NCBI GenBank assembly: GCA_963662175.1
Contig: OY759218.1
Coordinates: 22,224,480-22,288,479 of the forward strand
Direction of reading: 5' to 3'
DNA: 64,000 bases
Origin: Aradus depressus
Taxonomy: Eukaryota > Arthropoda > Insecta > Hemiptera > Aradidae
Shown piece by piece: positions 10,193 through 24,095 of this stretch. The notes under the pieces were generated by a model that worked only from the letters and a program-made list of their open reading frames with translations, searched no databases and was not told the DNA's origin. The first letter of the stretch is position 1. Every line of letters starts with the position of its first letter. The translations under genes were made by a program, and so were the position numbers.

Positions 10193-11747
10193 TCTATATT
10201 AATAAAGCTGAAACGGGGTTTGTTTGTTTGTTTGTATGTTTGTTCCAGCATCACGCCCAAACCGCTGGACGGATCTTCATGAAACTTCTCATGTAGCATT
10301 CTTTTGAGCCCGATTGAATAATAGGCTATGTGGCGTCCCAAAATTTTGATCGGGAGGGGGGGTTGTAAGGAGGGCCTAAGTATAAAAATAGTGCTAACTC
10401 ATTAACTAATGGTCAAATTGTAATGAAATTTCACACGTAGTCTTTTTAAAAGCCAAACAGGAAAAAAAGGTGTGTGGCGTCCCAAAGTTTTGAACGGGAG
10501 GGGGGGTTGTGGGGGGGCCTAAATATAAATATAGAGCTAACTCATGAACTAATGGGCAAATTGTCATGAAATTTCACATGTAGTATTTTTGAAAGCCAAA
10601 TAGGAAAAAAAGGTGTGTGGCGTCCCAAAGTTTTGAACGGGAGGGGGGGTTGTGGGGGGCCTAAGTATAAATATAGAGCTAACTCTTTAACAGTGGGGCG
10701 AATCGTCATGAAATTTCACATGTAGTATTTTTAAAAGCCAAATAGGAAAAAAAGGTGTGTGGTGTCCCAAAGTTTTGAACGGGAGGGGGGGTTGTGGGGG
10801 GGCCTAAGTATAAATATAGAGCTAACTCTTTAACAGTTGGTCGCATTGTCACGAAGTTTCACATGTAGTATTCCTGAAGACCAAATAAAAAAATAGGCGG
10901 TGTGACGGCTCAAAATTTTTTACGGGAGGGGGGGTAGTGGGGGGGCCTAAGTATAAATATAGAGCTAACTCATTAACTAATGGGCGAATCGTCATGAAAT
11001 TTCACATGTAGTATTTTTAAAAGCCAAATAGGAAAAAAAGGTGTGTGGCGTCCCAAAGTTTTGAACGGGAGGGGGGGTTGTGGGGGGGCCTAAGTATAAA
11101 TATAGAGCTAACTCTTTAACGGTTGGTCGGATTGTCACGAAATTTCACATGGAGTATTCCTGAAGACCAAATAGAAAAATAGGCGGTGTGACGGCTCAAA
11201 ATTTTTTACGGGAGGGGGGGGGGGTAGTTGGGGGGCCTAAGTATAAATATAGAGCTAACTCATTAACTAATGGGCGAATCGTCATGAAATTTCACATGTA
11301 GTATTTTTAAAAGCCAAATAGGAAAAAAAGGTGTGTGGCGTCCCAAAGTTTTGAACGGGAGGGGGGGTTGTGGGGGGCCTAAGTATAAATATAGAGCTAA
11401 CTCTTTAACGGTTGGTCGGATTGTCACGAAATTTCACATGGAGTATTCCTGAAGGCCAAAAAGAAAAATAAGGTGTGTGGCGTTCCAAAGTTTTGATCGG
11501 GAGGGGGGTTGTAAGGGGGGCCTACGTATATAAATAGTGCTAACTCATTAACTAATGTTCGAATTGTCATGAAATTTCACATGTAGTATTCCTAAAGGTC
11601 AAATAGAAATATTAGGTGTGTGACGGCACAAAATTTTGAATAGGAAGGAGGGTTGTGGGGGGGGGGGGCTAAATATACATATAGAGTTAGCTCATTAACG
11701 GTTGGTCGTATTGTCATGAATCGGATTGTCATGAATTTCACATGTAG
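10193..11747 (+). repeat. A array, unit 1 (about 145-bp monomers)
   Basis: The leader contains AAACCGCTGGACGGAT, then CATGAAACTT and TGGCGTCCCAAAATTTTGAT. The following monomers keep the same block order (ATGAAATTTCACATGTAG, GGCGTCCCAAAGTTTTGAAC, GGGAGGGGGGGTTGTGG). They therefore look like tandem copies of the leader. Two monomer types (CATTAACTAATGGGCGAATC and CTTTAACGGTTGGTCGGATT) tend to alternate. Confidence 0.85.
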
Positions 11748-12540
11748 TAGTAGTAACTATGTATTCGCTGTGGGGTTCACAGTTGCAAGACATTTACTAG
11801 CTGTGATGTCCAGCGTTCCTAACTATGTACTGGCTGTGGGGTTCGCTGTTGCAAGGCACCTATAAGACATTTACTAGCTGTAATGCCCAGCGTTTCTAAT
11901 TACGTACTAGCTGTGGGGTCTGCTGTTGCAAGGCGCTAGCAGTGTGGCCCAGCGTATTTCACTCGTAGGTACTAGCTGTGGGGTCCGCCGTTGCAAAACT
12001 CATACTAGCTGTGATGCCCTGTGGTTCTAACTACATACTATCTGTGGGGTTCGCAGTTGCAAGGCACCTACTACCTGTAGGGCCCAGCGTTCCTAATTAC
12101 GTACTAGCTGTGGGGTCCGTCGTTGCAAAAGCATACTAGCTGTGATGCCCAGGGTTCCTAATATCGTACTAGCTGTGGGGTCCGTTGTTGCAAGGCATTT
12201 ACTAGCTGTAGTGCCCAGCGTTCCTAACTTCGTACTAGCTGTGGGGTCCGCTGTTGCGAGGCACATACTAGCTGTGGTGACCAGCGTTCCTAACTACGTA
12301 CTAGCTGTTGGGTCCGCCGTCGCAAGGCACATACTAGCTATGATGCCCAGCATTCCCCACTACGTACTAGCTGTGGTGCTCAGCGTTGCAAGCCACATAC
12401 TAGCTGTGGTCACAAACGTTCTTAAGTACGCACTGACTAGGACGTCCAGCGATGCTAAGTATTCACTAGGTGTGGCTTCCGCCGTTGAAAGGCGCATACT
12501 AGCTGTGGTGCCCAGGGGTCCTAAAAACTTACTAGCGTTA
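11748..12540 (+). repeat. B array, unit 1 (33/66-bp monomers)
   Basis: Tandem 33-bp monomers, each starting TACTAGCTGTG, in two alternating forms. One continues GGGTCCGCTGTTGCAAGG, the other ATGCCCAGCGTTCCTAA. Because 33 is divisible by three, a repetitive frame stays open at 12142-12576 (LAVGSAVARH-type repeats). I do not treat it as a gene. The monomers resemble inverted Helitron 3' tips. Confidence 0.85.
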
Positions 12541-12660
12541 CAACAGCTGAAGGACTATAAGCCTTATTCCGTATGAATAATTGAAAATTATAACATCATG
12601 AATGTACTGTCGAGGAACTGAATAGCGTTATAGAAGATATTGGGAGAAAAATCAAAGTTC

Positions 12661-12687
12661 CCCGGGCAACGCCGGGTATAACTGCTA
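12661..12687 (+). other. Mutated Helitron 3' terminus, unit 1
   Basis: The hairpin CCCGG-GCAACG-CCGGG is intact but the final CTAG has become CTAC. Sequence continues directly into the C satellite. Confidence 0.8.
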
Positions 12688-12689
12688 CA

Positions 12690-14026
12690 GATTTAATATT
12701 TGTTAAAACTGATAGAGAACGACCGGATTATCTGAATCCTACACAAAAATCAAAATAAAAATGTTTTTCAAAAAATTCACGCTATTTAACGGTTTATAGG
12801 CTTAATAATTGTTAAAACTGATACGACAGAATCAGATATATCCGAAAAGTCCCATCCGACGGACGACGTGCTCAAGGCTATTTTCAACCTAAGTGAAATT
12901 TCACCTAACCAGGTTTATTTACATAACATACGTCTCATTATCGAGTACCTCACATTCGAAAAAGCCCTGGATCATCGCATAAAGTCCCATCCGAAGGACG
13001 ACGTGCTCAAAGTGTTTTTTAACTTCCCGATTGAAACATCTGACCTAAGTGCCTCAGCTAGATTTCTAAGTGGCGATCCTGAGCTCGGTAGACTCCATTC
13101 TTGAAATTTCTCGCTTTTTAACGGTTTATAGATTTAATATTTGTTAAAACTGATAGAGAACGACCGGATTATCTGAATCCTACACAAAAATCAAAATAAA
13201 AATGTTTTTAAAAAAATTCACGCTATTTAACGGTTTATAGGCTTAATAATTGTTAAAACTGATACGACAGATTCAGATTTATCCGGAAAGTCCCATCCGA
13301 AGGACGACGTGCTCAAGGCTATTTTCAACCTAAGTGAAATTTCACCTACCCAGGTTTATTTACATAACATACGTCTCATTATCGAGTACCACACATTCGA
13401 AAAAGTCCTGGAACATCGCTTAAAGTCCCATCCGAAGGACGACGTGCTCATAGTTATTTTTCACTTCCCGATTAAAACATCTGACCTAAGTGCCTCAGCT
13501 AGATTTCTAAGTGGCGATCCTGAGCTCGGTAGACTCCATTCTTCAAATTTCTCGCTTTTTAACGGTTTATAGATTAAATATTTGTTAAAACTGATAGAGA
13601 ACGACCGGATTATCTGAACCCCACACAAAAATCAAAATGAAAACGTTTTTCAAAAATTTCGCGCTATTTAACGGTTTATAGGCTTAATAATTGTTAAAAC
13701 TGATACGACAGATTCAGATTTATCCGGAAAGTCTCATCCGAAGGACGACGTGCTCAAGGCTTTCAACCTAAGTAGAAATTGACCTACCCAGGTTTATTTA
13801 CATAACATACGTCTCATTATCGAGTACCTCACATTCGAAAAAGCCCTGGATCATCGCTTAATGTCCCATCCGAAGGACGAAGTGCTCAAAGTTATTTTTA
13901 ACTTCCCGATTAAAACATCTGACCTAAGTGCCTCAGCTAGATTTCTAAGTGGCGATCCTGAGCTCGGTAGACTCCATTCTTCAAATTTCTTGCTTTTCAA
14001 GGGTTTATAGATTTAATATTTGTTAA
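12690..14026 (+). repeat. C satellite, unit 1 (441-bp monomers, three copies)
   Basis: Monomers start around GATTTAATATTTGTTAAAAC. Each holds two copies of CCCATCCGAAGGACGACGTG and one TCCTGAGCTCGG block. These blocks match SINE-1 read on its minus strand. The open frames of 78-87 residues in each monomer start at GTG and follow from the repeat length (147 codons). Confidence 0.88.
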
Positions 14027-14197
14027 CTGACAGAGCCATAGAGTGTGCTGGTTTCGGATTATGCCAACGTCAGCACAACGTTCAGACTGACTTTAAATAT
14101 GGTGACACCGATCCACTATGGAAGAAAAATGCCAAAAAAAAAAAGATGTATGTATAGATATGAACACAAATTAAAACTTGTGTACATTGTGATATAA
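14027..14197 (+). repeat. Linker between units 1 and 2
   Basis: Begins GACAGAGCCATAGAGTGTGC and ends GTGATATAA next to a Helitron 5' end. The same linker precedes units 3 and 4. Confidence 0.8.
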
Positions 14198-17111
14198 TCT
14201 ATATTAATAAAGCTGAAACGGGGTTTGTTTGTTTGTTTGTATGTTTGTTTGTATGTATGTATGTATGTATGTATGTATGTATGTTTGTTCCAGCATCACG
14301 CCCAAACCGCTGGACGGATTTTTATGAAACTTCCCATGTAGCATTCTTTTGAGCCCGATTGAATAATAGGCTATGTGGCGTCCCAAAATTTTGATCGGGA
14401 GGAGGGGTTGTAAGGGGGGCCTAAGTATATAAATAGTGCTAACTCATTAACTAATGGTCAAATTGTCATGAAATTTCACACGTAGTCTTTTTAAAAGCCA
14501 AACAGGAAAAAAAGGTGTGTGGCGTCCCAATGTTTTGAACGGGAGGGGGGGTTGTGGGGGGGCCTAAGTATAAATATAGAGCTAACTCATGAACTAATGG
14601 GCGAATCGTCATGAAATTTCACATGTAGTATTTTTAAAAGCCAAATAGGAAAAAAAGGTGTGTGGCGTCCCAAAGTTTTGAACGGGAGGGGGGGTTGTGG
14701 GGGGGCCTAAGTATAAATATAGAGCTAACTCTTTAACAGTTGGTCGGATTGTCACGAATTTTCACATGTAGTATTCCTGAAGACCAAATAAAAAAAATAG
14801 GCGGTGTGACGGCTCAAAATTTTTTACGGGAGGGGGGTAGTGGGGGGGCCTAAGTATAAATATAGAGCTAACTCATTAACTAATGGGCGAATCGTCATGA
14901 AAAGCCAAATAGGAAAAAAAGGTGTGTGGCCTCCCAAAGTTTTGAACGGGAGGGAGGGTTGTGGGGGGGCCTAAGTATAAATATAGAGCTAACTCTTTAA
15001 CGGTTGGTCGGATTGTCACGAAATTTCACATGGAGTATTCCTGAAGACCAAATAGAAAAATAGGCGGTGTGACGGCTCAAAATTTTTTACGGGAGGGGGG
15101 TAGTGGGGGGGCCTAAGTATAAATATAGAGCTAACTCATTAACTAATGGGCGAATCGTCATGAAATTTCACATGTAGTATTTTTAACGGCCAAATAGGAA
15201 AAAAAGGTGTGTGGCGTCCCAAAGTTTTGAACGGGAGGGGGGGTTGTGGGGGGGCCTAAGTATAAATATAGAGCTAACTCTTTAACGGTTGGTCGGATTG
15301 TCACGAAATTTCACATGGAGTATTCCTGAAGACCAAATAGAAAAATAGGCGGTGTGACGGCTCAAAATTTTTTACGGGAGGGGGGAGGGTAGTGGGGGGG
15401 CCCAAGTATAAATATAGAGCTAACTCATTAACTAATAGGCGAATCGTCATGAAATTTCACATGTAGTATTTTTAAAAGCCAAATAGGAAAAAAAGGTGTG
15501 TGGCGTCCCAAAGTTTTGAACGGGAGGGGGGGTTGTGGGGGGGTGTACTAACTATTTATATTAATAAAGCTGAAACGGGGTTTGTTTGTTTGTTTGTATG
15601 TATGTTTGTTCCAGCATCACGCCCAAACCGCTGGACGGATTTTTATGAAACTGCCCATGTAGCATTCTTTTGAGCCCGATTGAATAATAGGCTATGTGGC
15701 GTCCCAAAAGTTTGATCGGGAGGGGGGGTTGTAACGGGGGCCTAAGTATATAAATAGTGCTAACTCATTAACTAATGGGCGAATTGTCATGAAATTTTAC
15801 AGGTAGTCTTTTTAAAAGCCAAACAAGAAAAAAAGGTGTGTGGCGTCCCAAAGTATTGATCGGGAGGGGGGGTTGTAAGGGGGGCCTAAGTATAAATATA
15901 GAGCTAACTCATTAACTAATGGGCGAATTGTCATGAAATTTCACACGTAGTCTTTTTAAAAGCTAAGTAGGAAAAAAAGGTGTGTGGTGTCCCAAAGTTT
16001 TGAACGGGAGGGGGGGTTGTGGGGGGGCCTAAGTATAAATATAGAGCTAATTCTTTAACGGTTGGTCGGATTGTCACGAAATTTCACATGGAGTATTCCT
16101 AAAGGCCAAATAGAAAAATAAGGTGTGTGGCGTCCCAAAGTTTTGAACGGGAGGGGGGGTTGTGGGGGGGCCTAAGTATAAATATAGAGCTAACTCTTTA
16201 ACAGTTGGTCGCATTGTCACGAAGTTTCACATGTAGTATTCCTGAAGACCAAATAAAAAAATAGGCGGTGTGACGGCTCAAAATTTTTTACGAGAGGGGG
16301 GGTAGTGGGGGGGCCTAAGTATAAATATAGAGCTTACTCATTAACTAATGAGCGAATCGTCATGAAATTTCACATGTAGTATTTTTAAAAGCCAAATAGG
16401 AAAAAAAGGTGTGTGGCGTCCCAAAGTTTTGAACGGGAGGGGGGGTTGTGGGGGGGCCTAAGTATAAATATAGAGCTAACTCTTTAACGGTTGGTCGGAT
16501 TGTCACGAAATTTCACATGGAGTATTCCTGAAGACCAAATAGAAAAATAGGCGGTGTGACGGCTCAAAATTTTTTACGGGAGGGGGGGGTAGTTGGGGGG
16601 CTTAAGTATAAATATAGAGCTAACTCATTAACTAATGGGCGAATCGTCATGAAATTTCACATGTAGTATTTTTAAAAGCCAAATAGGAAAAAAAGGTGTG
16701 TGGCGTCCCAAAGTTTTGAACGGGAGGGGGGGTTGTGGGGGGCCTAAGTATAAATATAGAGCTAACTCTTTAACGGTTGTTCGGATTGTCACGAAATTTC
16801 ACATGGAGTATTCCTGAAGGCCAAAAAGAAAAATAAGGTGTGTGGCGTTCCAAAGTTTTGATCGGGAGGGGGGGTTGTAAGGGGGGCCTACGTATATAAA
16901 TAGTGCTAACTCATTAACTAATGGTCGAACTGTCATGAAATTTCACATGTAGTATTCCTAAAGGTCAAATAGAAATATTAGGTGTGTGACGGCCCATAAT
17001 TTTGAACAGGAAGGAGGGTTGTGGGGGGGGGGCTAAATATACATAATGAGTTAGCTCATTAACGGTTGGTCGTATTGTCATGAATCGGATTGTCATGAAT
17101 TTCACATGTAG
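14198..17111 (+). repeat. A array, unit 2
   Basis: Leader with a (TGTA)n microsatellite at about 14236-14284, then alternating 145-bp monomers. At 15555 a second leader starts (TTTATATTAATAAAGCTGAA), so the array is two leader-plus-monomer blocks in a row. Confidence 0.85.
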
Positions 17112-18178
17112 TAGTAGTAACTATGTATTCGCTGTGGGGTTCACTGTTGCAAGACATTTACTAGCTGTGATGTCCAGCGTTCCTAATATCGTACTAGCTG
17201 TGGGGTCCGCTGTTGCAAGGTACTTACTAGCTGTAGTGCTCAGCCCCAGCGTTCCTAACTATGTACTGGCTGTGGGGTTCGCTGTTGCAAGGCACTTTTA
17301 AGACATTTACTAGCTGTAATGCCCAGCGTTTCTAATTACGTACTAGCTGTGGGGTCTGCTGTTGCAAGGCGCTAGCAGTGTGGCCCAGCGTATTTCACTC
17401 GTAGGTACTAGCTGTGGGGTCCGCCGTTGCAAAACTCATACTAGCTGTGATGCCCTGTGGTTCTAACTACATACTATCTGTGGGGTTCGCAGTTGCAAGG
17501 CACCTACTACCTGTAGGGCCCAGCGTTCCTAAAAACGTACTAGCTGTGGGGTCCGTCGTTGCAAAAGCATACTAGCTGTGATGCCCAGGGTTCCTAATAT
17601 CGTACTAGCTGTGGGGTCCGTTGTTGCAAGGCATTTACTAGCTGTAGTGCCCAGCGTTCCTAACTTCGTACTAGCTGTGGGGTCCGTTGTTGCAAGGCAT
17701 TTACTAGCTGTAGTGCCCAGCGTTCCTAACTATGTACTAGCTGTGAAGTTCGCTGTTGCAAAGCACTTACTAACTGTAATGCCCAGCGTATTTAACTACA
17801 TACTAGCTGTAGGGTCCGCTGTTGCAAGGCACTTAATAGCTGTGATGCCCAGCGTTCCTAACTTCGTACTAGCTGTGAGGTCCGCTGTTGCGAGGCACAT
17901 ACTAGCTGTGGTGACCAGCGTTCCTAACTACGTACTAGCTGTTGGGTCCGCCGTCGCAAGGCACATACTAGCTATGATGCGCAGCATTCCCTACTACGTA
18001 CTAGCTGTGGTGCTCAGCGTTGCAAGCCACATACTAGCTGTGGTCACAAACGTTCTTAAGTACGCACTGACTAGGACGTCCAGCGATGCTAAGTATTCAC
18101 TAGGTGTGGCTTCCGCCGTTGAAAGGCGCATACTAGCTGTGGTGCCCAGGGGTCCTAAAAACTTACTAGCGTTACAAC
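17112..18178 (+). repeat. B array, unit 2
   Basis: 33/66-bp monomers as in unit 1, with extra copies. A 210-residue repetitive frame is open at 17578-18210 because no monomer carries a stop in that phase. Confidence 0.85.
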
Positions 18179-18298
18179 AGCTGAAGGACTATAAGCCTTA
18201 TTCCGTATGAATAATTGAAAATTATAACATCATGAATGTACTGTCGAGGAACTGAATAGCGTTATAGAAGGAAGATATTGGGAGAAAAATCAAAGTTC

Positions 18299-18326
18299 CC
18301 CGGGCAACGCCGGGTATAACTGCTAT
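18299..18326 (+). other. Mutated Helitron 3' terminus, unit 2
   Basis: Hairpin intact; final CTAG replaced by CTAT. Followed directly by the C satellite. Confidence 0.8.
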
Positions 18327-18327
18327 A

Positions 18328-20105
18328 GATTTAATATTTGTTAAAACTGATAGAGAACGACCGGATTATATGAATCCTACACAAAAATCGAAATAAAAAT
18401 GTTTTTCAAAAAATTCACGCTATTTAACGGTTTATAGGCTTAATAACTGTTAAAACTGATACGACAAAATCAGATATATCCGGAAAGTCCCATCCGAAGG
18501 ACGACGTGCTCAAGGCTATTTTCAACCTAAGTGATATTTCACCTACCCAGGTTTATTTACATAACATTCGTCTCATTATCGAGTACCTCACATTCGAAAA
18601 AGCCCTGGATCATTGCTTAATGTCCCATCCGAAGGACGACGTGCTCAAAGTGTTTTTTAGCTTCCCGATTAAAACATCTGACCTAAGTGCCTCAACTAGA
18701 TTTCTAAGTGGCGATCCTGAGCTCGGTAGACTCCATTCTTGAAATTTCTCGCTTTTTAACGGTTTATAGATTTAATATTTGTTAAAACTGATAGAGAACG
18801 ACCGGATTATCTGAATCCTACACAAAAATCAAAATAAAAATGTTTTTCAAAAAATTCACGCTATTTAACGGTTTATAGGCTTAATAACTGTTAAAACTGA
18901 TACGACAAAATCAGATATATCCGAAAAGTCCCATCCGACGGACGACGTGCTCAAGGCTATTTTCAACCTAAGTGAAATTTCACCTAACCAGGTTTATTTA
19001 CATAACATACGTCTCATTATCGAGTACCTCACATTCGAAAAAGCCCTGGTTCATCGCTTAAAGTCCCATCCGAAGGACGACGTGCTCAAAGTGTTTTTTA
19101 ACTTCCCGATTGAAACATCTGACCTAAGTGCCTCAGCTAGATTTCTAAGTGGCGATCCTGAGCTCGGTAGACTCCATTCTTCAAATTTCTCGCTTTTTAA
19201 CGGTTTATAGATTTAATATTTGTTAAAACTGATAGAGAACGACCGGATTATCTGAATCCTACACAAAAATCAAAATAAAAATGTTTTTAAAAAAGTTCAC
19301 GCTATTTAACGGTTTATAGGCTTAATAATTGTTAAAACTGATACGACAGATACAGATTCATCCGGAAAGTCCCATCCGAAGGACGACGTGCTCAAGGCTA
19401 TTTTCAACCTAAGTGAAATTTCACCTACCCAGGTTTATTTACATAACATACGTCTCATTATCGAGTACCACACATTCGAAAAAGTCCTGGAACATCGCTT
19501 AAAGTCCCATCCGAAGGACGACGTGCTCATAGTTATTTTTCACTTCCCGATTAAAACATCTGACCTAAGTGCCTCAGCTAGATTTCTAAGTGGCGATCCT
19601 GAGCTCGGTAGACTCCATTCTTCAAATTTCTCGCTTTTTAACGGTTTATAGATTAAATATTTGTTAAAACTGATAGAGAACGACCGGATTATCTGAACCC
19701 CACACAAAAATCAAAATGAAAACGTTTTTCAAAAATTTCGCGCTATTTAACGGTTTATAGGCTTAATAATTGTTAAAACTGATACGACAGATTCAGATTT
19801 ATCCGGAAAGTCTCATCCGAAGGACGACGTGCTCAAGGCTTTCAACCTAAGTAGAAATTGACCTACCCAGGTTTATTTACATAACATACGTCTCATTATC
19901 GAGTACCTCACATTCGAAAAAGCCCTGGATCATCGCTTAATGTCCCATCCGAAGGACGAAGTGCTCAAAGTTATTTTTAACTTCCCGATTAAAACATCTG
20001 ACCTAAGTGCCTCAGCTAGATTTCTAAGTGGCGATCCTGAGCTCGGTAGACTCCATTCTTCAAATTTCTTGCTTTTCAACGGTTTATAGATTTAATATTT
20101 GTTAA
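18328..20105 (+). repeat. C satellite, unit 2 (four 441-bp copies)
   Basis: Frames start at 18506, 18947 and 19388, an exact 441-bp spacing, with a fourth copy following. Copies differ by scattered substitutions. Confidence 0.88.
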
Positions 20106-20276
20106 CTGACAGAGCCATAGAGTGTGCTGGTTTCGGATTATGCCAACGTCAGCACAACGTTCAGACTGACTTTAAATATGGTGACACCGATCCACTATGG
20201 AAGAAAAATGCCAAAAAAAAAAAGATGTATGTATAGATATGAACACAAATTAAAACTTGTGTACATTGTGATATAA
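20106..20276 (+). repeat. Linker between units 2 and 3
   Basis: Nearly identical to the linker at 14027-14197. Confidence 0.8.
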
Positions 20277-22911
20277 TCTATATTAATAAAGCGGAAACGG
20301 GGTTTGTTTGTTTGTTTGTATGTTTGTTTGTATGTATGTATGTATGTATGTATGTATGTATGTATGTTTGTTCCAGCATCACGCCCAAACCGCTGGACGG
20401 ATTTTTATGAAACTTCCCATGTAGCATTCTTTTGAGCCCGATTGAATAATAGGCTATGTGGCTTCCCAAAATTTTGATCGGGAGGGGGGGTTGTAAGGGG
20501 GGCCTAAGTATATAAATAGTGCTAACTCATTAACTAATGGTCAAATTGTCATGAAATTTCACACGTAGTCTTTTTAAAAGCCAAACAGGAAAAAAAGGTG
20601 TGTGGCGTCCCAAAGTTTTGAACGGGAGGGGGGGTTGTGGGGGGGCCTAAGTATAAATATAGAGCTAACTCATGAACTAATGGGCGAATCGTCATGAAAT
20701 TTCACATGTAGTATTTATAAAAGCCAAATAGGAAAAAAAGGTGTGTGGCGTCCCAAAGTTTTGAACGGGAGGGGGGGTTGTGGGGGGGCCTAAGTATAAA
20801 TATAGAGCTAACTCTTTAACAGTTGGTCGGATTGTCACGAAGTTTCACATGTAGTATTCCTGAAGACCAAATAAAAAAAAAAGGCGGTGTGACGGCTCAA
20901 AATTTTTTACGGGAGGGGGGTAGTGGGGGGGCCTAAGTATAAATATAGAGCTAACTCATTAACTAATGGGCGAATCGTCATGAAAAGCCAAATAGGACAA
21001 AAAGGTGTGTGGCCTCCCAAAGTTTTGAACGGGAGGGAGGGTTGTGGGGGGGGCCTAAGTATAAATATAGAGCTAACTCTTTAACGGTTGGTCGGATTGT
21101 CACGAAATTTCACATGGAGTATTCCTGAAGACCAAATAGAAAAATAGGCGGTGTGACGGCTCAAAATTTTTTACGGGAGGGGGGGGTAGTGGGGGGGCCT
21201 AAGTATAAATATAGAGCTAACTCATTAACTAATGGGCGAATCGTCATGAAATTTCACATGTAGTATTTTTAAAAGCCAAATAGGAAAAAAGGTGTGTGGC
21301 GTCCCAAAGTTTTGAACGGGAGGGGGGGTTGTGGGGGGGCCTAAGTATAAATATAGAGCTAACTCTTTAACGGTTGGTCGGATTGTCACGAAATTTCACA
21401 TGGAGTATTCCTGAAGACCAAATAGAAAAATAGGCGGTGTGACGGCTCAAAATTTTTTACGGGAGGGGGGAGGGTAGTGGGGGGGCCTAAGTATAAATAT
21501 AGAGCTAACTCATTAACTAATGGGCGAATCGTCATGAAATTTCACATGTAGTATTTTTAAAAGCCAAATAGGAAAAAAAGGTGTGTGGCGTCCCAAAGTT
21601 TTGAACGGGAGGGGGGGTTGTGGGGGGGGTGTACTAAATATTTATATTAATAAAGCTGAAACGGGGTTTGTTTGTTTGTTTGTATGTATGTTTGTTCCAG
21701 CATCACGCCCAAACCGCTGGACGGATTTTTATGAAACTGCCCATGTAGCATTCTTTTGATCCCGATTGAATAATAGGCTATGTGGCGTCCCAAAAGTATT
21801 GATCGGGAGGGGGGGTTGTAACGGGGGCCTAAGTATAAATATAGAGCTAACTCATTAACTAATGGGCGAATTGTCATGAAATTTCACACGTAGTCTTTTT
21901 AAAAGCTAAGTAGGAAAAAAAGGTGTGTGGTGTCCCAAAGTTTTGAACGGGAGGGGGGGTTGTGGGGGGGCCTAAGTATAAATATAGAGCTAATTCTTTA
22001 ACGGTTGGTCGGATTGTCACGAAATTTCACATGGAGTATTCCTGAAGGCCAAATAGAAAAATAAGGTGTGTGGCGTCCCAAAGTTTTGAACGGGAGGGGG
22101 GGTTGTGGGGGGGCCTAAGTATAAATATAGAGCTAACTCTTTAACAGTTGGTCGCATTGTCACGAAGTTTCACATGTAGTATTCCTGAAGACCAAATAAA
22201 AAAATAGGCGGTGTGACGGCTCATTTTTTTTACGGGAGGGGGGGTAGTGGGGGGGCCTAAGTATAAATATAGAGCTAACTCATTAACTAATGAGCGAATC
22301 GTCATGAAATTTCACATGTAGTATTTTTAAAAGCCAAATAGGAAAAAAAGGTGTGTGGCGTCCCAAAGTTTTGAACGGGAGGGGGGGGTAGTTGGGGGGC
22401 TTAAGTATAAATATAGAGCTAACTCATTAACTAATGGGCGAATCGTCATGAAATTTCACATGTAGTATTTTTATAAGCCAAATAGGAAAAAAAGGTGTGT
22501 GGCGTCCCAAAGTTTTGAACGGGACGGGGGGTTGTGGGGGGCCTAAGTATAAATATAGAGCTAACTCTTTAACGGTTGTTCGGATTGTCACGAAATTTCA
22601 CATGGAGTATTCCTGAAGGCCAAAAAGAAAAATAAGGTGTGTGGTGTTCCAAAGTTTTGATCGGGAGGGGGGGTTGTAAGGGGGGCCTACGTATATAAAT
22701 AGTGCTAACTCATTAACTAATGGTCGAATTGTCATGAAATTTCACATGTAGTATTCCTAAAGGTCAAATAGAAATATTAGGTTTGTGACGGCCCAAAATT
22801 TTGAACAGGAAGGAGGGTTGTGGGGGGGGGGGGCTAAATATACATATAGAGTTAGCTCATTAACGGTTGGTCGTATTGTCATGAATCGGATTGTCATGAA
22901 TTTCACATGTA
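20277..22911 (+). repeat. A array, unit 3
   Basis: Two leader-plus-monomer blocks, with leaders at 20277 and 21641. The (TGTA)n run at about 20329-20366 is longer than in unit 2. Confidence 0.85.
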
Positions 22912-23970
22912 GTAGTAGTAACTATGTATTCGCTGTGGGGTTCACTGTTGCAAGACATTTACTAGCTGTGATGTCCAGCGTTCCTAATATCGTACTAGCT
23001 TTGGGGTCCGCTGTTGCAAGGTACTTACTAGCTGTAGTGCTCAGCCCCAGCGTTCCTAACTATGTACTGGCTGTGGGGTTCGCTGTTGCAAGGCACCTAT
23101 AAGACATTTACTAGCTGTAATGCCCAGCGTTTCTAATTACGTACTAGCTGTGGGGTCTGCTGTTGCAAGGCGCTAGCAGTGTGGCCCAGCGTATTTCACT
23201 CGTAGGTACTAGCTGTGGGGTCCGCCGTTGCAAATCTCATACTAGCTGTGAGGCCCTGTGGTTCTAACTACATACTATCTGTGGGGTTCGCAGTTGCAAG
23301 GCACCTACTACCTGTAGGGCCCAGCGTTCCTAAAAACGTACTAGCTGTGGGGTCCGTCGTTGCAAAAGCATACTAGCTGTGATGCCCAGGGTTCCTAATA
23401 TCGTACTAGCTGTGGGGTCCGTTGTTGCAAGGCATTTACTAGCTGTAGTGCCCAGCGTTCCTAACTTCGTACTAGCTGTGGGGTCCGTTGTTGCAAGGCA
23501 TTTACTAGCTGTAGTGCCCAGCGTTCCTAACTATGTACTAGCTGTGAAGTTCGCTGTTGCAAAGTACTTACTAACTGTAATGCCCAGCGTATTTAACTAC
23601 ATACTAGCTGGTGGGTCCGCTGTTGCAAGGCACTTAATAGCTGTGATGCCCAGCGTTCCTAACTTCGTACTAGCTGTGAGGTCCGCTGTTGCGAGGCACA
23701 TACTAGCTGTGGTGACCAGCGTTCCTAACTACGTACTAGCTGTTGGGTCCGCCGTCGCAAGGCACATACTAGCTATGATGCCCAGCATTCCCTACTACGT
23801 ACTAGCTGTGGTGCTCAGCGTTGCAAGCCACATACTAGCTGTGGTCACAAACGTTCTTAAGTACGCACTGACTAGGACGTCCAGCGATGCTAAGTATTCA
23901 CTAGGTGTGGCTTCCGCCGTTGAAAGGCGCATACTAGCTGTGGTGCCCAGGGGTCCTAAAAACTTACTAG
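22912..23970 (+). repeat. B array, unit 3
   Basis: Same monomer order as unit 2. It again leaves a 210-residue frame open (23379-24011), differing at only a few residues. Confidence 0.85.
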
Positions 23971-24095
23971 CGTTACAACAGCTGAAGGACTATAAGCCTT
24001 ATTCCGTATGAATAATTGAAAATTATAACATCATGAATGTACTGTCGAGGAACTGAATAGCGTTATAGAAGATATTGGGAGAAAAATCAAAGTTC

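Larger units (their letters stand above)
10193..14197 (+). repeat. Helitron array unit 1
   Basis: Order: leader and A array, B array, conserved 3' segment with mutated terminus, C satellite, linker. At 4.0 kb it is shorter than units 2 and 3, mainly because its A array is shorter. Confidence 0.8.
14198..20276 (+). repeat. Helitron array unit 2
   Basis: Same order as unit 1, but the A array is nearly twice as long because it contains a second, degenerate Helitron 5' end at 15555. Length about 6.1 kb. Confidence 0.8.

Noticed and set aside
17578..18210. 210-residue open frame with 22-residue repeats (also 23379-24011 and 12142-12576)
   Set aside because: It follows from 33-bp tandem monomers without stops in one phase. 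Monomers resemble Helitron tips, and the frame breaks wherever monomers vary in length.
18506..19651. Series of 78-87-residue frames in the C satellite (all three arrays)
   Set aside because: Each starts at GTG and recurs every 441 bp. The underlying DNA resembles an antisense SINE, so no protein is implied.
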